This document shows positions 23,401 to 32,059 of a stretch of DNA of 64,000 bases, piece by piece. Where the stretch lies: assembly GCF_902806685.2 (NCBI RefSeq), contig NC_048543.1, positions 5,002,106-5,066,105 on the forward strand, read 5' to 3'. Below the pieces are notes generated by a model that worked only from the letters and a program-made list of their open reading frames with translations, searched no databases and was not told where the DNA came from. Source of the stretch: Maniola hyperantus (taxonomy: Eukaryota; Arthropoda; Insecta; Lepidoptera; Nymphalidae). The first letter of the stretch is position 1. Each line of letters starts with the position of its first letter. The position numbers were made by a program, and so were the translations under genes.

Positions 23401-23838
23401 AACCGACCTGTGTAAACCTGTGTAATTAAATACTTAGCCACGAAATTTAAAAAAAAAAATCATATCACCTGTTTCAAGAACGCTGCCGGAATTTTGATCA
23501 TGACGAAACGCTCACAATTGTATTCCACAAACAAGAACGCACCGACGACAACGGCAATTGATATCTCTCTAGAGCGGTTTCCTCGCACCGCGATTATTCC
23601 TCGATGCACCAAAGGGAAGTAGGTATCAGCGAATGAAAATCGTATCGAGCAAATGAGAGAGACCGGAGCCTCTTGACCGCCGACTCTGACTGCTACCGCT
23701 ACCGTATCCGTCAATCTGTTTTGATTCGCGATTACAATCGTATAAGAATCTCAGTTCATACCGCGGTCATGTGAGATTACTTACGTTACACGATAAGACG
23801 TTTCACTGCCAAGGATCACAATGAACTGTACTTACCAT
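3871..23838 (-). CDS. Facilitated trehalose/sugar transporter, Tret1-like (MFS), nine exons
   Basis: Predicted plasma-membrane sugar porter of the major facilitator superfamily, 12 membrane segments, about 453 residues, normal for the family. Coding exons in transcript order: 23838-23836 (ATG only), 19049-18914, 17253-17039, 15785-15641, 15199-15067, 14065-13899, 8187-7992, 7410-7227, 4053-3871; phases close exactly. Visible signatures: RGYSAS near residue 19, GRK at 69-71, PEIRGRLGS at 125-133, PESP at 177-180, QQFSGIDA at 247-254, DRAGRR at 295-300, and PETKGKS at 421-427 before a short cytosolic tail. The usual PESPR loop motif reads PESPV. The 17038 donor appears to be GC rather than GT. 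The first exon is inferred from ATG followed by a strong GTAAGT donor with in-frame stops just upstream; an upstream alternative cannot be excluded. Substrate (trehalose, glucose or other) cannot be told from sequence. The long introns are full of repeats, including a gypsy element. Confidence 0.9.
4230..4375 (+). repeat. tRNA-derived SINE (family F), internally deleted
   Basis: Head with 'ggttcgatcccgggcatgc' joined to the 'gcatgcctgagagtcctcc' body without the middle part. It lies in the last transporter intron. Shorter remnants of the same family are at about 20783-20855 and 25805-25875. Confidence 0.7.
5436..5472. repeat. TA microsatellite
   Basis: About 18 TA units in a transporter intron, between a family A repeat (about 5290-5428, with a gacagacagaca run) and family E. 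Confidence 0.95.
5548..5750 (-). repeat. SINE-like element (family E) with poly-A end
   Basis: Antisense copy from 'ggcaaagccgtgccgcc' to 'gctaacttgtatctg', followed by an A run (5731-5750). Confidence 0.7.
7036..7207. mobile_element. Palindromic MITE-like element, copy 1
   Basis: Perfect 18-base terminal inverted repeat (acgcggcagaaaataatg at 7036-7053; complement at 7190-7207). It has an inner inverted repeat around 'gtagagcattgcctctgtc'. It sits in a transporter intron with its edge 20 bases from the donor of exon 7410-7227. A second copy is at 48103-48270. Confidence 0.7.
7635..7945 (+). repeat. tRNA-derived SINE (family F), near full length
   Basis: The tRNA-like head has a box A-like TAGCCGAGTGGTTAGG (7641-7656) and a perfect box B GGTTCGATCCC (7684-7694), which are internal RNA polymerase III promoter elements. 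A body follows with 'cctgcatgcctgagagttc'. It does not fold as a functional tRNA. It lies in a transporter intron. Confidence 0.85.
8228..8386 (-). repeat. CCAAT-rich interspersed repeat (family G), copy 1
   Basis: Antisense copy of a repeat of about 180 bases, starting near 'aaaacctgcatcaatcatt' and carrying two or three ATTGG/CCAAT boxes. Other copies are at 8760-8940, 14794-15024, 49165-49340 and 53163-53275. It lies in a transporter intron. Confidence 0.75.
8396..8632 (+). repeat. SINE-like element (family E)
   Basis: Diverged copy ('aagttagccctcgactgtga') in the same transporter intron as the gypsy element, adjacent to family G copy 1. Confidence 0.65.
8760..8940 (+). repeat. CCAAT-rich interspersed repeat (family G), copy 2
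   Basis: Near full-length copy from 'gggcgattgtctaaaacc' to 'caaccgcggtagggcc', with 'gattggctg' and 'aaccaatcagag' boxes. It is 370 bases from the opposite-strand copy 1. Confidence 0.8.
9441..13091 (+). CDS. Gag(C-term)-Pol polyprotein of gypsy element
   Basis: One open frame with no internal stop; the first in-frame ATG (9585) is downstream of clear gag homology, so the true start is lost. In order: gag C-terminal helices; an Arg/Gly-rich, GC-rich stretch (about 9660-9800); a CCHC zinc knuckle (C-x2-C-x4-H-x4-C, 9884-9926); aspartic protease with LDTGSD (Asp codon at 10098); reverse transcriptase with FVDD at 10905-10916 (a variant of YVDD); RNase H with TDHKPL near 11540; integrase with an N-terminal H/C zinc-binding region (about 12000-12120) and the DD35E triad (Asp at 12198, Asp at 12357, Glu at 12465). 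It probably supplied copying and integration functions to itself and to relatives. Without its own 5' LTR it is unlikely to be transcribed autonomously. Confidence 0.88.
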   Translation, partial: PYLITIKKEGLIRDRIVCGVLDSKVRDRLLRSEELTLQGALKICRANEMSIEEKQNIEGTKTKTDEPCASSSTSVDMIRGARTSGRAGGWAPRTRRGRGWARGGGGARGAVARAPPRGSSTDAASRSCNKCGGFQCDGGYYCPARGALCFLCRSIGHFQKVCVNSRKNVYQIHNTHNSDTDEECYVISTVEGDLTFKDSNRWYETLQLLNSVQREKFKLDTGSDLNVISLQKYKQLGFHLSSLHQNNVRAQSFCGSKIPILGSCYLTWIYKNSLYNLNFCICKYDCESVLGKYACEELGIVKRVFSINIDQYTDLFKGLGKLPGEYKIIIDSGVQPSVCPVRKIPIGVRDKLKVELKRMEDMGVIRKVSHPTDWVNAIVVVAKKNGSSIRVCLDPRPLNRAVRRAHYPLPTLTEIAVKLQGARYFSKLDARSGYWMIQIDDESADLCTFGTPFGRYQFLRLPYGINCASEVFHARVRQLLEDLEGVDSFVDDIIVWGTTKAQHDERLKCLLERARQVGIKFNKEKCEFSVQEVSYLGHTFSSKGMAIDRSKIKAIEDMPTPQNRSALERFLGMVNYLSKFITNYSEMASPLRSLLKEDVVWCWEEAHDNAVRELKRKICAAPVLALYSPREPVLLSVDASSHALGAVLLQAGRPVEFASSTLTDTQTRYAQIEKELLAIVFALERFHQYLFGRGDITVETDHKPLEALFNKPLDAVPARLQRMMLRIQGYNFKVVYKPGKYMFVADTLSRAPLPELMNSNVSVEVEAQSCFVINNVRFTDEKIELVKKGVESDKECQTIIKYIKDGWPVNKYDVDESVRQLWSYRETFEYIDNIILKDNLVYIPRSLRAEMINRVHEGHMGIDRCKRRARAVMFWPGMSRDVECAVRRCATCAQHAPRPSREPMIPHEIPDIPWSKVGSDIFQYRNKNFLILVDYFSNFIEVSSLSSIGSKAVIQAMKDQFARHGIPAQLVTDNGPAYCSKEFADFRTKWGFSHITTSPNYPQANGRSEKSVRTIKNMLIKATNSGSDFYLGLLNFRACPRDGLSSPAELLMGRRLNTRLPAHEQSLRPCRDNTSDHQSILRKQAKSKIYYDQHSRILADLVPGQNVVMVDEGKRKRAVVQSAAPHPRSYFVKDNVSGRRYRRNRRHLLLMPPVEASATEEDKWSDAENQDIGSTATTTAETLPVHDNENALNNENIITARRPAAVKARMNLKYMK
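13266..13357 (+). repeat. Candidate 3' LTR of the gypsy element
   Basis: This short segment starts TGTTG and ends CAACA, follows a purine-rich tract, and contains an AATAAA signal at 13314-13319. These are the expected features of an LTR. Its length (92 bases) is short for the family, and there is no 5' copy to compare with, so both borders are inferred. Confidence 0.45.
14222..14285. repeat. Perfect inverted repeat, 29-base arms
   Basis: Arms 14222-14250 and 14257-14285 are exact complements, separated by 6 bases (taattt). Located in a transporter intron. Confidence 0.95.
14794..15024. repeat. Family G, two copies head to head (inverted arms)
   Basis: The plus-orientation part is 14794-14936 and the minus-orientation part 14941-15024, so the first 68 bases of the family occur as inverted arms (14794-14861 and 14941-15010). 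It lies 43 bases from the donor of transporter exon 15199-15067. Confidence 0.75.
17254..18913. other. Transporter intron 2 sequence
   Basis: Contains a family A fragment (17390-17470) and an antisense family B copy (17466-17690, with a cagtcagtcag run), plus an ATA-rich tract near 18070-18110. No gene seen. Confidence 0.6.
21463..21665 (-). repeat. Interspersed repeat family I
   Basis: A copy with 'cgccccggcttcgcagggg' and, on the other side, 'acaaacttacaaacttta'. The inverse orientation occurs at 39774-39975. A diverged one is at 62965-63165 in MED8 intron 3. Confidence 0.6.
22491..22723 (+). repeat. SINE-like element (family E)
   Basis: T-rich start, then 'caagttagcccttgactgc' through 'gtaactagccacgg' to 'cctcccaccag'. 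It lies in the first transporter intron. Confidence 0.75.
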
Positions 23839-26007
23839 GACAACCCAAGCGAACTCTCGTTGAAGTGGTTATTAGTTATTACACATCGAAAAGTAATTGC
23901 TTGTTAACAGTAAACTTGTAAGGTCGCGGCTAACCTTCATATACCTACTAATCAGTACCCTTATTATAAATGCGAAAGTGTGTTTGTTTGTTGGTTTGTC
24001 CTTCAATCACGTCGCAAAGTGCAACGGATTGACGTGATTTTTTGCAGGGGTATAGATAAAGACCTGGAGAGTGACATAGGCTTTTTATCCCGGAAAATTA
24101 AAGAGTTTCCACGGGATTTTTAAAAACCTTAAGTCCACGCGGACGAAATCGCGGGCATCAGCTAGTCAGCTTATTATCGTAAATGAGAGAGTGTATCTGG
24201 CTATCTGTTACCTTTTCACGACCCGTCCGTTTAATAGATTTAGATGAGAGAATCGCTCGTATAAGTCCTGCAAATTGCTAATGCGCGTGGCCGCCATTTA
24301 AGTGACGTCTGCACTAGACTGAAGTTTCGAGCTGATGGTATATTTTAACTTAAATATACGTCAAATGACGTCATTTCGATGTTAATGAGACATGGGTCCA
24401 GCGCAATAGCAATTTGCGGGATTTATGTCTCGGAGATGGACATTATATGCCTTCCGAAAAATAAAAGATTTCCCAGGGGATTTTTAAAAACCTCAGTGCA
24501 CGTGGACGAAGTCGTGGGCATCATTTAGTGTAAGATGTAAATAAAATAAATAAACATATCAAAAATCAATTTCGAGGTTTGTTTCAATTCAGAAATATTT
24601 TCTGAAACCTTTTTTAAGTTTGAGTAATGGGACACTTCGGTAACGCATAGTTTTTCTGAGAAGTTATCACTCTACAAATTCTCTTAAACGACTCAGGGCT
24701 TTTTTGTAACGAATAATTTCGTTAAAATTTTCCATCAAGTTAAAAGTTGCCATCAAGAGCTAATGCTCTTAATGGCAATCTCAGTAGACAGTAGGTAATT
24801 GAAAATTGATGATAACAGAGACAGTCTTACAATCTAAGATATCAATGATACGATCCAACAATCCACACTCCAAATTCGTTTCTTCGTGATAACGTACCAT
24901 ATTAACCATTACCTACCGAAGTTTCCCAGAAAACCAGATCTGAGCCACTGAAGAAATTATTATTAGGTACCTACCCCGAGCCTGTTAAGTATGTATGTTC
25001 TCTTTTTTGTAAGCACGCCAGCAATACGGACGTCAAATCATTGTGACGTCACATGTCAATATTTCATAGAAACACGCATACTAAGTGTTCGTTGTTTCAA
25101 AAGTTATGTGTGTTTAAAAAGAATCGTTGTCTAATTGTACAAACTGCAATGTTCGTTTTTTCTTGATTAATAATTTGTTTATTGTTTCTTCGCAAATGGG
25201 AAAAAAGTACTATACAAACCTTGTCCGAAATACCAATTCTTCTTCTTCAAGAAAAATCTTCGCGTCGGCAAATGCTTTATTTCCGGACTGAACAGTATCG
25301 TACAAATTATCTCTCAGTACATGCCGACAAAAAGGAGATCATTACTAAGCATCTAACCATACTAAGCATCATTGCTATCTATTTAAAATATTTTTATATC
25401 GATAATAATAAACACAATTGGGAAGTTTCAGTAAATAACAAAATATGTGTGTTTACTCGATGTAATAAGTGAGTGATGGATAATCGATTTTTTAATCACA
25501 ACACTATTTTTTTTGCATTAGAAACTGTTAACACTGTAAACGTCAATTTAGTTCACTGAATTTTTGATTCGACTTTAGCTTGCTTTAGCTTCACAATTCG
25601 GATTCTCAAAATCTTGCGTAAAAATTTTAATCATCAGTATGATCAGTAATAAATCGTTAAACCTACGAGAACTTATCAATGTTTATAACAATTATTATTG
25701 TGCTAGGTACTTTTCGGTTTTAAAGATTAATACTTGGACTTAATACTACTATCATATCACATTTAAGTGGCTTTTCACTTCAAAAACAAATTCCACGTGA
25801 TCCCTACGAAATACGTTAGACCCAGTCTGTCAATCCGCACTGGGCCAGCGCGGTGGCAGCACGGCGATTTCAAAGACCACAAGGGAAATATTGTTTTCCA
25901 ACATCATATTTTATAATGGGGTATTTTACACCAAGCGAGAAAAAAGCAATCGAAAAATGTTACTTTCAGTTTATAAAATTATATAATAAATTTTAAAGAT
26001 TTCATTT

Positions 26008-26626
26008 TTAGGGTTCCGTACCTCAAATGGAAAAACGGAACCCTTATAGGATCACTTTGTCTGGTGGGAGGCTTCGGCCGTGGCTAGTTACCACCCTACC
26101 GGCAAAGCCGTGCCGCCAAGCGATTTAGTGTTCCGGTACGATGCCGTGTAGAAACCAAAGGGGTATGGGTTTAATAAAAACTGCCATACCCCTTCCAGGT
26201 TACATTCATCATCACTTACCACCAGGTGACATTGCAGTCAAGGGCTAACTTGTATCTGAATTTAAAATTTTTAAAAAAAACTTTGTTGTCTGTCTGTCTG
26301 TCTGTCAAGAAACCTATAGGGTACTTCCCGTTTACCTACAATCATGAAATTTGGCAGGTAGGTAGATCTTATAGCTGACATTTGGGGAAAAATCTGAAAA
26401 CAGTGAATTTAGGGTTAGATCCACACACAAAAAAAAATTGTGGTCATGAACTAATAATTAGTATTTTTAATATTAGAAGTAAGATAACTAGGTATATCAA
26501 GTGGAGTATTATATGAAAGGGCTTAAACCTGTGCATTCTAAAACAGATTTTTATTTATTTTTACGTATCATAGTTTTTGAATTATCGTGCAAAATGACGA
26601 CCTGACTCGCACTTGGCCGGTTTTTT
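26008..26626 (-). repeat. Family C repeat ('ccggccaagtgcgagt') interrupted by a SINE
   Basis: Antisense copy from 'agggttccgtacctca' to 'gactcgcacttggccgg'. It is split by a family E element at 26061-26279, flanked by the direct repeat actttgt (26054-26060 and 26280-26286). Confidence 0.8.
26061..26279 (-). mobile_element. SINE-like element (family E) nested in family C
   Basis: Antisense copy with an A-rich end (sense: T-rich start, 'acaagttagcccttgactgc', 'gatgatgcagtc', 'ggtagggtggtaactagcc'). The 7-base target duplication actttgt makes its borders precise. Confidence 0.75.
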
Positions 26627-28038
26627 TAATCTGTTCTACAAGTATCCGAAACACACTAAGCTGTAGCCGCCATGATGAATCCCGACTGTGACGTCACGAT
26701 GTCAATGTCGTGTAATGTCACCTTAGCACTTGTTAGAGACTTGTTAGTTGTTAACAAAATACCACTGTATGCTCAGACTGTTTGCTTGTCTCAATTTAAG
26801 TTTTTTTACTTTGTTTTCGTTTCAAATAGTAGGTATAATTTCAGATTCATGAATAAATTATTACTCCCGTTCCTGTACAGTATATTTCATTTTCGTACCA
26901 CTTGCTCAAAAGAATGACATTCTATGCCACAAAAAGGGAACATAACAATAGTCATTTTTAATCTGTTAAAAACAGCGAAAGAAAATTGTACTGAATTTCA
27001 TTCATCCTCTAGTGGGAGAATGTGATTTAAATTTGGAATACTTACCGAAATTTATACTGAACTACATCTGTGTTTACACCATTGAGTTTGTATATAAAGC
27101 ATTATACATCTTTTTGAAAAAGGAATACGCATTTATTATGCAGTTATGATTATTAAATAAAATAACGAAAACCGACGAGGCCGTATGAGCTTGATGCCTT
27201 TGCTATTCCGACAAAAAATATTAGTCTTAGGAATTTGCCGCGTTTTTGTTTTCTTCAAATACATAAACGTTAAGTTTATTTTAATTTATTTTTATAAATA
27301 AGTTAATGTTCTAAAAATACGTTTAATAAACGCTTATCTCATATTATTATTGTGTTAATTTTTTCGCAAATGGTACGAAAAGTAGAGTATTTTCCTCGGT
27401 GATAAAGCTGTCTTAGTCTTGGGTGAACTTAAATCCCTCGCTACAGAAGACACTGCTTTATCCCCTTGGTTAATAATCTACTATTATTGCAGTGGAAAAC
27501 CGGTTCGTAAAAGCATATAGGTAGCTCCATAGATTATCTACTATTCTCATACTAAGTATTCTCGCAATTTTAAACCATGTTTTTCTCCTACTTTAAATCT
27601 TTTGGGACTTGAATCCACAATTTATTCGGTGTTTTTACACTGGTAATTCCCACATGCAGGCACATCGCACACGAATGAAACGGCGCTTTACTTATCTTAA
27701 ATTGCAAAAAATATGTACTTCTTCATGTACTCTTTCACTAAGAAAATTCCTTTTTGACAAAGTGACGTCATCACAGCTCACGAACTTTACAAGATGCCGG
27801 GCAGCGTTTTCGCGGTGAAATTAGAAATGCAAAATTTAAATGCGTTTTTATTGCACTTATCGATCGAATAAAATTTTTGTAAATTTTTTGTTGGCTTATT
27901 ATCACTTTAGGGTCAAATTAAAACTTTTCAAAATAATATGGTAAAATACCCTAATGCACCACGGCATTCCGAACCAGTGGTAAATTAAATTATTTGACAA
28001 TTCAAAAACACTTGTAAAAGTTTACTTGAATACAAATC

Positions 28039-28041
<3 letters not shown>

Positions 28042-28085
<44 letters not shown>
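28042..28085. repeat. TA microsatellite
   Basis: About 22 TA units at the left edge of the family B repeat that hosts the LINE. Confidence 0.95.
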
Positions 28086-28088
<3 letters not shown>

Positions 28089-28435
28089 CAAAGTGCTGAC
28101 TGACTGAGTGACATATATATCAACGCACAGCCTAAACCGCTGGTCCTAAAGACATGAAATTTGGAGGGTCTATTCTTTGTAAAGAGTAGGTATTCACTAA
28201 GAAAGGATTTTTCGAAATTCCACCCCTAAGTGGGTTAAATGGGGGATGGAAGTTTGTATGAAAGTCCGTCATTTTTCAAGTTATTTGCATGAAAATTGGT
28301 ATTTCGGTTTTCGGTTTCAAATGAAGAAATACGTTTTTCAGGATTGTTGGAAACTCACCCACAAGGGTGGTAAAACAGGAGATGAAAGTTTGTATGGGAA
28401 AGTTTTAATTATTGATATTATTAACTTGAAATTTG

Positions 28436-29694
28436 TACTAATTTCTGTACTGTAATTTCTTTTGTACCAAAAAGAAATCCAAGGAAAACTAACATATTAA
28501 AATACAAAAACCTGCTGACACAACAAATAGGTGTAAGTAAACCAAAAAACATCGATGATATCGATAACATCGAAGGAAACGTAAATAAACTAACAAAATA
28601 TATTAGAACAAGCTATGAACAAGCTTGTCCCCTAAAGAAAAACAACATAAAACAACCATCGAAAAACAGCTGGTGGGGTCCTGATCTGGAAAGAATGAGG
28701 AAAAAACATAGACATCTTTTCAACAGAGCCAAAAACACCAAACAAGAACAAGATTGGGACAACTATAAGGAGGCCCAATACCAATACAATAAACGCGTCA
28801 GGGAAAAGGAAATAAATTCCTGGCAAAAGTTCTGCACAAGCATAGAATCAAACGATACTGCTGCTCGCATACGCAAGATTCTAGCAAACGATAACACCCG
28901 CACACTCGGCTCGCTGAGGAAAGCTGACGGAACATACACCAAGGACGACAAAGAGATAAGCGAAACGCTCATAGAAACACACTTCCCTGGCTGTAGAATA
29001 GTAGATTCAACAGACTGGGTGAACACCCTTGGTCACCATCCAATAGTCTTAGGATTGGGACCTTGCCAACAACATAGTCACGCGAGATAGAATCAGCTGG
29101 GCTATAGACACCTTTCACCCTTTCAAAACAGGAGGGACCGATACCATTTTCCCAGCACTTCTACAATGGGGAAAACTTCAACTGATGCCCTGGCTGGAAA
29201 TAATATACAAGGCCTGCATAGCATACAAATACATCCCAATGGCCTGGAGAGAAGTGAAGGTGGTCTTCCTACCAAAACCTGGTAGGAGTGACTACACATT
29301 GCCAAAGTCCTTCAGACCAATCAGCCTTACATCATTTCTATTAAAGACGCTCGAAAGACTGGGCGACCGGTCTCTCAGGGACAGAACTTTAAAGCATATA
29401 CCACTACATCCCAACCAACATGCTTACAGTACGGGTAAATCAACAGAAACCGCATTGCACTCTGTTGTGTCCAAAATCGAGCATGGCTTAGAAAACAAAC
29501 TATCGACATTAGGCATTTTCATAGATATTGAGGGAGCCTTTGACAGAACAACTTTTGATAGCATTGACAAAACCTTGGCACGATACAAGGCGCCAAAAAC
29601 TATGACCTCACTATCCTAATCAGTGGTAAATTAGAAAACACACTATATGAAGTTATGCAACCAGCCCAGAATGTAGAATGAAGAAGAAGAAGAC
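28436..29694 (+). mobile_element. Non-LTR retrotransposon (LINE) remnant, internally deleted
   Basis: Protein fragments of an RT-type LINE: an endonuclease-RT linker region with SWWGPDLERMRKKHR (from about 28660), a frameshift near 29040-29060, then the start of reverse transcriptase (FLPKPGR, FRPISLTSFLLKTLERL, HPNQHAY, FIDIEGAFD, to a stop at 29617). The part with the catalytic YADD block is missing; the sequence jumps to a short 3' tail ending in GAA repeats (29679-29692). The 11-base word cttgaaatttg occurs at 28425-28435 and 29695-29705 and may be the target-site duplication. The clade (Jockey- or R1-like) is uncertain. Confidence 0.8.
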
Positions 29695-31604
29695 CTTGAA
29701 ATTTGGAAAGTTAGGTGGTTTTTTTTGAGGTTAGGTGTCAGCTAAGAAACAACTATGAGAAACACCCCCCCCCCCCTCCCCCCCTCCTAAAGGAATGAAA
29801 TGGGGGTTGGAAGGTTTTATGTGTTATTCGGTGCTGTTCAGGGTGCGCGTCCTGATGTTATAATATTTGTTTCTGAAAAAAAAATGCCATTTGTTTCCTG
29901 GAGGCCACGCGGGCTAAGCCGCGGGCAGAAGCTAGTATATTCTATTCTATTTGTTCCCGAATTTCTGATGTGCTGGTTAAAATATAAATTAGGTATTCCA
30001 TTTTAATCGTGCCCTACTAGCGTACGCTAAATGGGCTAGAGCCGACCTTGGTGACGACAGGGTCGGCGTCAACAACAACCGATGTCTCGTCGACAGCTGC
30101 AGTCACCCTGTCGTCGAAAAATTGCCGCTTGTACGTAAGCCCACGACCGCGTCCAAGATCATTACCAGCGTCTTTCTCGTGATAAGAATCAGTTCTGTCC
30201 AAATGATTGTTATCGGACAACTCCAACTGTTAAGATTAAGAAAAAGGTGCAAAGTAGGTAGGTACTTGCCTCTTACGTGAATCGCTTTCACGTGCCCACA
30301 TTTGATTTGACTTTGAGACTTGATAAAATCCACTATCGTCGATAACATAGAAGTTATTGACCGGTTTTTGACGAAATATTGTACATAAACAAAAATAATT
30401 CCAGAAAATATGATATTGTGACCTATGCATATAGGTATAAATAAATAAATAAAAAATAAAACAAATAAATTATTTTTATTTAGGTATTATTATTATTTTA
30501 TTTTATCGCCTAAAGCCACCATGATCCAAACTTCATAGTCGCTGATCAATCAACTCTCCAAGTGTTGGGAATTTTATCAGTTCTGACAGAGCACTGACAC
30601 TATATTAGTTACAGACAGTACCGAAATCTACTTATACTGTCCATATTAATATTATAAAAGTCGGCAGACCGACAGACATACTTTCGTATAGCTTGTATCA
30701 CAGAGTACATTATGCTTGTATCTCGGAGACATATAGGCTACATCTTGTCCCAGAAAATCAAAGTTCTTACGATATTTCATGGGTCTCTCGGATAGAAAAC
30801 CAAATCCACGCAAACGAAATTGCAGGTATCATCTAGTTAAAATAAAAGGCTAAAAATAGCAAAATTAAATCTATGACTACCTATTTCCATTGTTTTACAA
30901 TCTTATGTGACGCACCTAATAGAATTTGGAACTCTTTTATAAAGCGTTCTAGGCGAAATTCTATCCCATTGAAAAAAATTACTCGTAGTGATAGTCACTA
31001 ATATCAACAAGGTAATAACCAGATAACTTTTACTATAACTGTCTGCCTTAGCCTTATTTACTTAATGTAACAAATGGTAAAATATTTACTTTATTTCTTT
31101 TACGACTATTTGCTTGACTGGTAGGAGTGATAATTTGATTACAACTTAACTAGTATTGGTAAAATTGAATATATTAGAAAGTTGAAATTTTGCATACCTT
31201 TATGGAAAGGTCAAGGTGTCTTATTTAAAAATGCATCGTTACAAAAACGTAAGAAGCTTTTAGACCTACAATTCCTTTACGTGCAATCTTTAATTATCCT
31301 AAAATCAACAGTCCTCAACTGGTGAGCAACTTTAAATTTAAAGTTTCTCCCCATTATCCACGTAAATCCATTAGGAACATCACTTTGTCACCCATTGCAT
31401 AAATCTTCAAACTTTGGCGGCAAATGTCCTGTCCCAAGATTGTACTGCAACAGCTCTGTCATTAACATTAATTCCTACTCTTTGTATGCTTCGGAATAAT
31501 ATAGGACAAGAATACTTACCTGCAGGTAGGCTGCAGCGCTACACCCGCGCTACGGCCGTGCATCAGTTCATAGATCGAATTTACAAAGGAGCGCGGCCCC
31601 AGCG

Positions 31605-31672
31605 CTGCAGCCGCTCTGCCTCCTGCAGTCGCTCTGCTTCCTGCAGCCGCTTTGCCTCCTGCAGCCGCGCCC
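31605..31672 (+). repeat. 18-base GC-rich minisatellite
   Basis: Unit ctgcagccgctctgcctc repeated 3.6 times with few changes, 390 bases upstream of the first carboxypeptidase gene. It reads as Cys-Ser-Arg-Ser-Ala-Ser in one frame, but nothing supports coding. Confidence 0.9.
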
Positions 31673-32059
31673 TTAATTACACTTTATTTATTTTTTAAAT
31701 GATTCTGAATTTTTCGTAACGAATTTTTAGAATTGTTGTGTTTATTTGTTTAGTGGTTACATTAAATCTAATTGAAATCGATTAGAAATTACCTACCTAA
31801 CATTTTTTTAAGAATAACTATAAATAAGTAATATTATTTTTGAATAAGTGAACCAAATAAATAAAAATATAGAATAGATGTAAATGGTTATACCTACTAT
31901 CGTTAAAAAATTATTACAACTGATATGCTTTCAAATATTGACCAATACAGTAATTTAGTTAATCGGATTAGTTGATAACTATATTCCTATCTGATTCGGA
32001 TATTCCACGACTACTCTTCTTCATTCGTAATTAGTGCCTAGCATAGAAATTACTTCGAA

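Larger units (their letters stand above)
19050..23835. other. First transporter intron (about 4.8 kb)
   Basis: Contains family I (21463), family E (22491) and SINE remnants near 20780. No additional coding exon was found that fits the transporter frame. Confidence 0.55.
28036..29940 (+). repeat. Older interspersed repeat (family B) split by the LINE
   Basis: The left part, 28036-28435, starts with a TA microsatellite and a gactgactga run. The right part, 29706-29940, ends 'cgcgggcagaagctag'. Together they look like one copy of the same family seen at 5838-6012, 17466-17690, 54700-54919 and 55185-55561. The right part contains a C12-T-C7 tract at 29765-29784. Confidence 0.6.
23881..32059. other. 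Intergenic region between transporter and carboxypeptidases
   Basis: Promoter side of both flanking genes (head to head). Contains repeats A, B, C, E, the LINE and the minisatellite. Short open frames at 25182-25472 and 26672-26917 show no recognised domain. Confidence 0.6.

Noticed and set aside
23460..23714. Minus-strand 84-codon open frame upstream of the transporter's second exon
   Set aside because: No family resemblance and no way to join it in frame to exon 19049; possibly chance within a 5' region.
25182..25472. Plus-strand 96-codon open frame
   Set aside because: No recognised domain, AT-rich composition, no start or splice context that convinces.
31414..31698. Plus-strand frame with Cys-Ser-Arg-Ser-Ala-Ser repeats
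   Set aside because: The repeats are the translation of a minisatellite; no homology on either side.
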